Below, piece after piece: positions 58,386 through 64,000 of a stretch of 64,000 bases of DNA (positions are counted from its first letter, which is position 1; each line of letters starts with the position of its first letter). The notes beneath the pieces are model-generated. The model was not told where the DNA came from and ran no database searches. It saw only the letters and a program-made list of their open reading frames with translations. The stretch is from the NCBI GenBank assembly GCA_009843865.1, contig VYCQ01000012.1:1-64000 (forward strand). The letters are read 5' to 3'. Source of the DNA: Acidimicrobiia bacterium. Its GTDB lineage: Bacteria > Actinomycetota > Acidimicrobiia > Acidimicrobiales > Bin134. Both the position numbers and the translations under genes were made by a program.

Positions 58386-59099
58386 TCAAATCTCTCTGAA
58401 CAATTCAATGCAAGCGTTCAAGTCATCACGCCAAACGGCGAAGTCATACCAACCGCACCCGACGCAGCCTGACGGGTCATCCTTGTCGGCTGGTGCCCAA
58501 GTCCTGTTCCCCTCATAGAAGAACGCTATCCCGAATGGTGTGCCGCGCTGGCCTGTGTCGAAGCAGGTTTCACAAGACCGGCTCTTCAGCAGGTTGTGGC
58601 TTACGCTTCCGTTGGACGACTTCAACATCTGGAACTTGGCTCGTATGTCTTCGTCAGTCATCTCCGAGTAGTTGGTCTGGCCAACGCGTGTGTGCTCGTT
58701 CCAGCGGATCATGGGCAGCTTGTGGTCAATGGTCAACTGGCTCGGCGGGCGGCTGGTCATCTCCACAATGTCACGAAGTTCTAGCACTTGCTGGACCCGT
58801 TTGGCGAAGCCGCGCGGCAGCGACGTGGAAGGGATCGCCGGTTTCACTTCGCCCGTCCATCGGTCGTGGCGCGTGGTCTTGTCGCAATCCGAACACAGCC
58901 GGTCCTCGCTGAGTATCACCATGCCATCGCGCGACTGTGTACCGCGCTGCAATCCCTGTATCCCCGACCCTCCTGCTATCTGCGACGTTTGGACGTGGGC
59001 ATACTCGCACTCGCGGCAGTGCCATTCTTGATCGGAAAGCACAAGGTAAACCAAGTACACCTTGGAGTCCGGTTGGAACGCCCCCTCCAAGTCGCTCAC
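58386..59099 (-). CDS. HNH-like type II restriction endonuclease (zinc-cysteine rich)
   Basis: CxxC pairs, LTIDHKLPMIRW...HNLLKSRSCETC; ATGA overlap with MTase. Confidence 0.65.
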   Translation of the reverse strand: MSDLEGAFQPDSKVYLVYLVLSDQEWHCRECEYAHVQTSQIAGGSGIQGLQRGTQSRDGMVILSEDRLCSDCDKTTRHDRWTGEVKPAIPSTSLPRGFAKRVQQVLELRDIVEMTSRPPSQLTIDHKLPMIRWNEHTRVGQTNYSEMTDEDIRAKFQMLKSSNGSVSHNLLKSRSCETCFDTGQRGTPFGIAFFYEGNRTWAPADKDDPSGCVGCGWYDFAVWRDDLNACIELFREI

Positions 59100-60085
59100 G
59101 CAAACATCCCCAAATCCGCTATCCGCTTGGCTGCTGTGTCGAATATCTCAGGGTCGCTCTCGAACGCCAGACAGCGCCTCTGCTTTTCCACAGCGGCGAC
59201 GATAGTCGCGGCGCTGCCAGCAAAAGGGTCCAGTACCAGATCGCCGGAATCACTGAACAGGTCGATGAACTCCGACAAGAGCGGGACGGGTTTCTGTGTG
59301 GGGTGGATGCGCTGCTGGGGCGACGGCGACTTGTGTGTGAACACGTTGTGGACGGCATGGCCGTTGAACTTTGTTCCCGGCCTCTTGCCGACCATGATCG
59401 CCTCCCACGCGTTGATCGGCTTGAATTTGTGGTTGAACGGGACAGGGTTGGTCTTGTGCCACACCATCGGCCCGACCGCCACCAGTCCGTGATCCTCGAA
59501 TATCTCCGAATACTCGCCTATCTGCGCCTGGGCGCAGAACACCACGGCCCATCCACCGACCTTCGGGAGAACGGCGCTGGTCCACTCTTCAGGAGGGGGA
59601 AAGCTGTTATCCCAGTCCCCGAAGTGTCCTTTTGGCATGATGAAGTCGCCGCCACCCTTGCGAGAGCGCCGGGGCACCTGCGTCTCGCAGGTATACGCCT
59701 TGCTGATGCTGTACGGCGGGTCGGTCAGAAGCAGATCAATTGATCCGTCGCCCAAAGAGGCAGCGCCTTCGATGCCGTCCCCAAACCTAAACTCGTAGAG
59801 ACTCCCGAATTGGTTTGCGGGGACTTCCACCAGGCCGTCTCCCTCAGCATTTTCTACGGCTGATATGACAGACAACACATCGCCGTCGGTGAAACACACA
59901 GCACCGTTGCTCACCCGCACTTCTCCCAACCGCAGCGCCTTACGCCCCTCATGCTTCTGCAACTCGATTGAATAGGTTTCAGCGTTTCGTCCCAGTACGG
60001 CATGGCTGATGTGGTGGCGGTGGTTCGGGAAGTTGTCGGATACCCACTTATTGACTTTGTACCGGATTTCCAGAAGTTTGCTCAT
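59096..60085 (-). CDS. N6-adenine DNA methyltransferase (DPPY type)
   Basis: LLTDPPYSIS; LDPFAGSAATIVAAV; HPTQKPVPL. Confidence 0.88.
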   Translation of the reverse strand: MSKLLEIRYKVNKWVSDNFPNHRHHISHAVLGRNAETYSIELQKHEGRKALRLGEVRVSNGAVCFTDGDVLSVISAVENAEGDGLVEVPANQFGSLYEFRFGDGIEGAASLGDGSIDLLLTDPPYSISKAYTCETQVPRRSRKGGGDFIMPKGHFGDWDNSFPPPEEWTSAVLPKVGGWAVVFCAQAQIGEYSEIFEDHGLVAVGPMVWHKTNPVPFNHKFKPINAWEAIMVGKRPGTKFNGHAVHNVFTHKSPSPQQRIHPTQKPVPLLSEFIDLFSDSGDLVLDPFAGSAATIVAAVEKQRRCLAFESDPEIFDTAAKRIADLGMFA

Positions 60086-61023
60086 GCTGCCAGTTCCTCC
60101 ATCCTTCTGCGGGCGTGTACGCCGTTGGCGATCAGCCGCTCATAGGTGAGCCGCTTGCGGTCCATGCCCCTCACAAGGCTTCCCATCTGGTCGATGGTGT
60201 GCTTGGGCCGCTCGTTGTGGCGGTGCAAGAACTCGGCCACGTAGCGATCCAGGTGCTCCGGCGAAATCTGGTGGTAGGTGCCGTGATACCCGCGTTTCAG
60301 TATCGACCAGAACGACTCCATGCCGTTGGTGTGGGCCATTCCATCGACGTACTGCCCGACCGAGTGCTTGACCGCCCGATGGCTGTAGCCCGCCTTCTTC
60401 AAGGGGAGGTAGCCCTTGGCCTCATCGGTCAGCACCAGCGCTCCCTTGTCGGCGTGGTCCTGGACCATCCCCACCAGGGAATCAGATGTCGTGTCGTCCA
60501 CCACGCGCGCAGCCACCTTGTTGGTGGAGCGGTCCCTCACACCGGCGACGATAGCCTTGCCCACCGGGCCTCCGGCGGCTTTCATCCGCTTGTGCTGGTG
60601 CTTGTTCTTCTCCAGCCCGCCGACATAAGTCTCATCGGCCTCCACCGGCCCGGAGAACAGGAAGTCCTCAGCAGCCATCGCTTCCCGCAGGCGGTGGAGC
60701 ATGAACCAAGCGGCCTTCTGGCCGATGCCCAAGTCGCGGTGCAGCTTCATGCTACTCACGCCCTTCAAGCTGGTCATCACGATGTAGACGGCGAACACCC
60801 AGGTCTGGTGGCCCATCTTGGAAGATTCCATGACGGTTCCCGTACGGACGCTGAACTTGCGCCCGCACTCCCTCTCGCGGCACCTGAACGACATCGTGCG
60901 GCGCTTCACGAGCCAGCGCTCGGCGGCGTTGTCGTTCGGGAACATCCGCAGAAGCTCGATCAGCGTGATCCCGTCGCGCTCGCTTCTCCCTGGCGCTTTC
61001 TTCTTCACTCTATCCATTTCCAC
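60082..61023 (-). CDS. IS1595-family (ISXO2-like) transposase
   Basis: VEADETYVGGLEKN, LVLTDEAKGYLPL, HTNGMESFWSILKRGYHGTYHQ; ATGA overlap with MTase. Confidence 0.9.
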   Translation of the reverse strand: MEMDRVKKKAPGRSERDGITLIELLRMFPNDNAAERWLVKRRTMSFRCRERECGRKFSVRTGTVMESSKMGHQTWVFAVYIVMTSLKGVSSMKLHRDLGIGQKAAWFMLHRLREAMAAEDFLFSGPVEADETYVGGLEKNKHQHKRMKAAGGPVGKAIVAGVRDRSTNKVAARVVDDTTSDSLVGMVQDHADKGALVLTDEAKGYLPLKKAGYSHRAVKHSVGQYVDGMAHTNGMESFWSILKRGYHGTYHQISPEHLDRYVAEFLHRHNERPKHTIDQMGSLVRGMDRKRLTYERLIANGVHARRRMEELAA

Positions 61024-61210
61024 ATATTACTGGCGATGAGTGACAGTTTGTCCGTATAGCCTGTTCAGACACGGTTTTCGCCACTTTCAGATGTAAGCCC
61101 CCTCATTTTTAAGCTGGATTTTTTCACTGTAAGACATTGCAAGAATAGCATGAGATTTTATTCATGGGTTGCATGCCACTGTTGCAATGCGTATCGTTAG
61201 GTGGGTATCG

Positions 61211-61229
61211 TTAGGTATACTTAACTTAC
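61211..61229. promoter_or_regulatory. Putative IdeR/DtxR-type iron box
   Basis: TTAGGTATACTTAACTTAC resembles TTAGGTTAGGCTAACCTAA; upstream of bfd-bfr. Confidence 0.5.
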
Positions 61230-61300
61230 CAAGGAACTGATGCCAGAAGGGCTCAGTTCAGTTATCAACGATCAACCAACTAACAACAGAGTAAAAGCTA

Positions 61301-61501
61301 ATGATGGTTTGTCACTGTAAGGCCATTAATTCTGATTTCATTCGAGGGCACTTTGGCTCGACCACCCTGACCTTGGATGACCTGACCAAGCACTGTGGAG
61401 TTGGTAAGGACTGTGGAGCATGCCTAGATCAAATCGAGGCCATGCTGGCACAAATCACCGCTGATAGTGGCACTTCTGTATTTGTGGGGACTGCAAGCTA
61501 A
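61301..61501 (+). CDS. Bacterioferritin-associated ferredoxin-like [2Fe-2S] protein
   Basis: MVCHCKAINSDFI...HCGVGKDCGACLDQIEAML. Confidence 0.9.
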   Translation: MMVCHCKAINSDFIRGHFGSTTLTLDDLTKHCGVGKDCGACLDQIEAMLAQITADSGTSVFVGTAS

Positions 61502-61533
61502 TTTTGGGGGTTAATTGGGTTAGCATCAAGCCC

Positions 61534-62004
61534 ATGCAAGGATCCCCTGAAATTATCGAAATGCTCAACGAGATGCTCACTGCTGAGTTGACCGCTATCA
61601 ACCAATATTTTGCCCATTCAAAACTATGTGAGAATTGGGGTTATAAAGGGTTAGCAGCCAAGTATCGCGAGGAGTCCATCGAAGAGATGCATGATGCCGA
61701 GAGGCTGGTTGAGCGTATTTTGTTGTTAGAGGGCATGCCCAACTTGCAGCGACTAGGCAGCGTGATGGTGGGTGAGACGGTGCCGGAGCAATTTGAGTTG
61801 GATCTTGCTTTGGAGATAGCTGCGGTGGACCGTTATCGCAAAGGGATACAGCTAGCGTTAGATCATGGCGATGCGGGCACCCGAGAGTTGCTAGAGCGTG
61901 TGCTGGTGAATGAGGAAGCACACCTGGACTGGATTGAGACGCAACAACGGGTGGTGGCTGATATCGGTATTGAGCGCTACCTTCAGTCGCAGCTTGAGGA
62001 GTGA
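61534..62004 (+). CDS. bfr: Bacterioferritin
   Basis: [31 protein letters not shown]...[11 protein letters not shown]. Confidence 0.95.
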   Translation: MQGSPEIIEMLNEMLTAELTAINQYFAHSKLCENWGYKGLAAKYREESIEEMHDAERLVERILLLEGMPNLQRLGSVMVGETVPEQFELDLALEIAAVDRYRKGIQLALDHGDAGTRELLERVLVNEEAHLDWIETQQRVVADIGIERYLQSQLEE

Positions 62005-62092
62005 TCGCTGCTGATTGTTAATTGTGGAGCTGTGCGGTTAGCCGGATATGCAGTCTTTCTTGTTGTGAGATTAGCTGACACGCTTAGTCGTT

Positions 62093-63103
62093 CTACAAAA
62101 ATCTGGCGATTGCATGGAGTGCGAGCCCAGCAAGGGCACCGATGAGGGTGCCGTTGATGCGGATGAATTGGAGATCACGGCCGACGCGGTGTTCGATGCG
62201 GGCGCTGGTGTCGTCGGCATCCCAGCGGGCTACTGTGTTGCCGATCACATTGGCCACTTCGGCTTGGGCGTGGTGAGCTAGGAGGCCCACTGCCGAAACT
62301 AGCCAGCCGTCTACGCGGTTTTGAAGGTTGGTATCGGATTGCAGTGATGCTCCTGCTCGGGCTAGCACTGTTTCTACTCGTGCTGCAAGCTGTTGATTGC
62401 TTTGGAGGCGCTGAGCGTAGTTTCGAAGCTCTGTGTCGATGCGCAGTCGTAGTTCGTGGTTGGGGTCGTTGGACATGTCGGCCAACACCCCCCGTACTCC
62501 CTTGTGCAAGCGAGTGAAGATGTGTTGGTCAAGCACCTTGGGCGTGTAGATGGGGGCTTCTTTAACAATGCGGTCTCGCAGCACTTCGTAGTTGTCCACC
62601 AGGAAGCGGTCGGCTCGTTCAACGGCGGCATCCACTATTGAGCGGTGGTGCCCGCCCTCTACCATCGACTCCAGTAGTCGGCCTAGTGCGGGTCCCGACA
62701 CCAGCCCGGCATCGCCCTCAGCGGCCAACCAGCGGCCCAGTGCCTCAGCGGGTGTCCGATCGGCTACCCAGCGAGCTAGATCGTCGGGTTCAAAGAAGTT
62801 GTCCTGTATAAATTCGCCCAAGCTGACACCGATGGCATCTTTGCGCCGGGGGATGATAGCGGTGTGGGGGATAGGGATTCTCAATGGGTGGCGGAACAGG
62901 GCGGTTACGGCGAACCAGTCAGCTAAACCGCCGATCATGGCCGCTTCAGCAGCCGCCTCTACATAGCCAGTCCAGCCTTTGCTGTCGGTGAGCAGCCGTA
63001 TGGCCACGAACAACATGGCGGCAATCATCAGCAGGCCGGTGGCTCTCAGTTTGGCGTGACGAAGCAAGGCAGGGTCGCTCAGGCGAGCGTTCGGGGCGTT
63101 CAT
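62093..63103 (-). CDS. DUF445 family membrane protein
   Basis: AAEAAMIGGLADWFAVTALFRHPLRIPIPHTAIIPRRKDAIG. Confidence 0.9.
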   Translation of the reverse strand: MNAPNARLSDPALLRHAKLRATGLLMIAAMLFVAIRLLTDSKGWTGYVEAAAEAAMIGGLADWFAVTALFRHPLRIPIPHTAIIPRRKDAIGVSLGEFIQDNFFEPDDLARWVADRTPAEALGRWLAAEGDAGLVSGPALGRLLESMVEGGHHRSIVDAAVERADRFLVDNYEVLRDRIVKEAPIYTPKVLDQHIFTRLHKGVRGVLADMSNDPNHELRLRIDTELRNYAQRLQSNQQLAARVETVLARAGASLQSDTNLQNRVDGWLVSAVGLLAHHAQAEVANVIGNTVARWDADDTSARIEHRVGRDLQFIRINGTLIGALAGLALHAIARFL

Positions 63104-63171
63104 GATTGCAGTGTGGGCATTACCTTATCCATGTCGACGCTCAATCAGTAGATGATGATAGTGCTGCTGTC

Positions 63172-63409
63172 TCAGGGGCGGACTTCCACGAATCCGGCCG
63201 CTGTGAAGTCGCCGTCGAATGCTAGGGCCTCTAGTATCCGTTCTCGTCGCATGATTTCGAAGCTGACCGCATCCACATAGGAGTAGGCCCGCTCATTGTG
63301 TTGGCGCAGCCATTTCCAGGCTCGCTCGGTGATTTGGGTATCCACCGGAGCTTGGGAAACACGGTTTGATTGGTTGATTGTGTCTAGAAGAAGTGTCTGC
63401 GAACTTCAT
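63172..63409 (-). pseudogene. Internally deleted, frameshifted VapC-like PIN toxin gene
   Basis: MKFADTS start in one frame, C-terminal RAWKWLRQHNERAYSYVDAVSFEIMRRERILEALAFDGDFTAAGFVEVRP* in another. Confidence 0.75.
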
Positions 63410-63579
63410 TGGAGATAGATGATAGTAGGATCACGTTGGGTATGTTCAGGAGCTTCGTAGGCTCTCAGCCCTTGTGCGCCGTGGAGATGCGTGCGAGAGT
63501 TTAGCAGAGCGTATAGGCAGTGGGCCGCCCAAGTATTGCTGCTTGTTTGAATGGGGGTGGTTGCGTTTACGCTTTGGGC

Positions 63580-63996
63580 ATGGCACAGCAGGGATTAAGT
63601 CGGGCTGAGTTGATTAAAACATCGGGGCTAGCTGCTGAGCAGGTTGATTTAGCGATTGATGCTGGGCTGTTGGTGCCTGATAACTCGGGCCTGTTTAACG
63701 AAGATGCCGTGGTCATGCTTCAGGCTGGTGCCTCACTGGTGGATGCAGGGGTGAGCGTGCCCGACCTAGCTCGGTTGGCTGTGCGTCACGCTCGCAATGT
63801 GGAGGCGGTGGTGGATGAGGCTGTGGATCTGTTTTTGGCAGCTCTGGGCATCGATGCCCTGAACGCTAGTGATCTAGAGAACCTGCATCCTCTGGTAGAA
63901 GATTTGGTGCCTAAGGTGGTTGTTCTGGTGGGTGAGCATTTTCGTCGAACCTTGCTGAGCAGAGCGGTGGATCGCCTAGCAGAGCGGGTGAGATGA
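63580..63996 (+). CDS. Hypothetical protein, possible MerR-like N-terminal HTH
   Basis: MAQQGLSRAELIKTSGLAAEQVDLAIDAGLL; single ORF. Confidence 0.5.
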   Translation: MAQQGLSRAELIKTSGLAAEQVDLAIDAGLLVPDNSGLFNEDAVVMLQAGASLVDAGVSVPDLARLAVRHARNVEAVVDEAVDLFLAALGIDALNASDLENLHPLVEDLVPKVVVLVGEHFRRTLLSRAVDRLAERVR

Positions 63997-64000
63997 ATCC

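Larger units (their letters stand above)
58226..61101 (-). mobile_element. IS1595-like transposon carrying an R-M passenger operon
   Basis: Imperfect 25-bp TIRs GGGGCTTATATCCCTAAGTGTCGAA (58226-58250) and inverted GGGGCTTACATCTGAAAGTGGCGAA (61077-61101), 20/25 matches, enclosing transposase + R-M. Confidence 0.75.

Noticed and set aside
60115-61059. 314-aa ORF antisense to the transposase, and 58937-59743 antisense to the MTase
   Set aside because: Long antisense ORFs expected in GC-rich genes; real families are on the minus strand.
58218-61109. 8-bp target-site duplication of the IS1595-like element
   Set aside because: Flanks (tatttctt / ctcatttt) are not identical; not claimed.
1-64000. 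CRISPR array, rRNA operon, prophage structural genes, integron attC array
   Set aside because: No regularly spaced repeats, no rRNA sequence, no integrase or capsid/terminase genes seen. The R-M leaders are not attC-like (no conserved R/L boxes recognised).

Overview
The window is a 64 kb actinobacterial-type chromosome segment, possibly Acidimicrobiia-like (lineage is inferred from gene content). Two accessory zones alternate with ordinary housekeeping DNA. Housekeeping blocks: rpsF-ssb-rpsR-rplI-dnaB, panB, tRNA-Ala(TGC), xseA/xseB, tadA, tRNA-Ser(CGA), yajQ-like, htpX, acs, an 11-gene nuo operon (ABCD-HIJKLMN, no EFG), degV-like, CCA-adding enzyme, ino1, PadR, MscS, clpB, PPIase and bfd-bfr. 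The accessory DNA is dense in restriction-modification: five DNA methyltransferases, four with a candidate REase. It also carries fic, zeta, phd/PIN and RHH/MazF modules and clusters of very small coupled genes. Most notable structures: (1) a gap-free 48-nt leader, always ending at an ATG, in front of four otherwise unrelated MTase cassettes, with duplicated host-gene tails as scars beside two of them; (2) a 25-bp TIR-bounded IS1595-like transposon (58226-61101) whose transposase, MTase and REase overlap by 4 nt and are followed by a 38-aa ORF that has a decayed homologue at 8839; (3) a duplicated two-small-gene cassette (6233-6756 and 8259-7773); (4) a cluster of coupled small membrane/soluble gene pairs with a repeated upstream module (13.95-16.12 kb); (5) a leader with mutually exclusive hairpins before a TM2 gene; (6) a zeta-toxin gene broken by a 22-bp tandem duplication. 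All homology calls come from reading the sequence; no searches were run.
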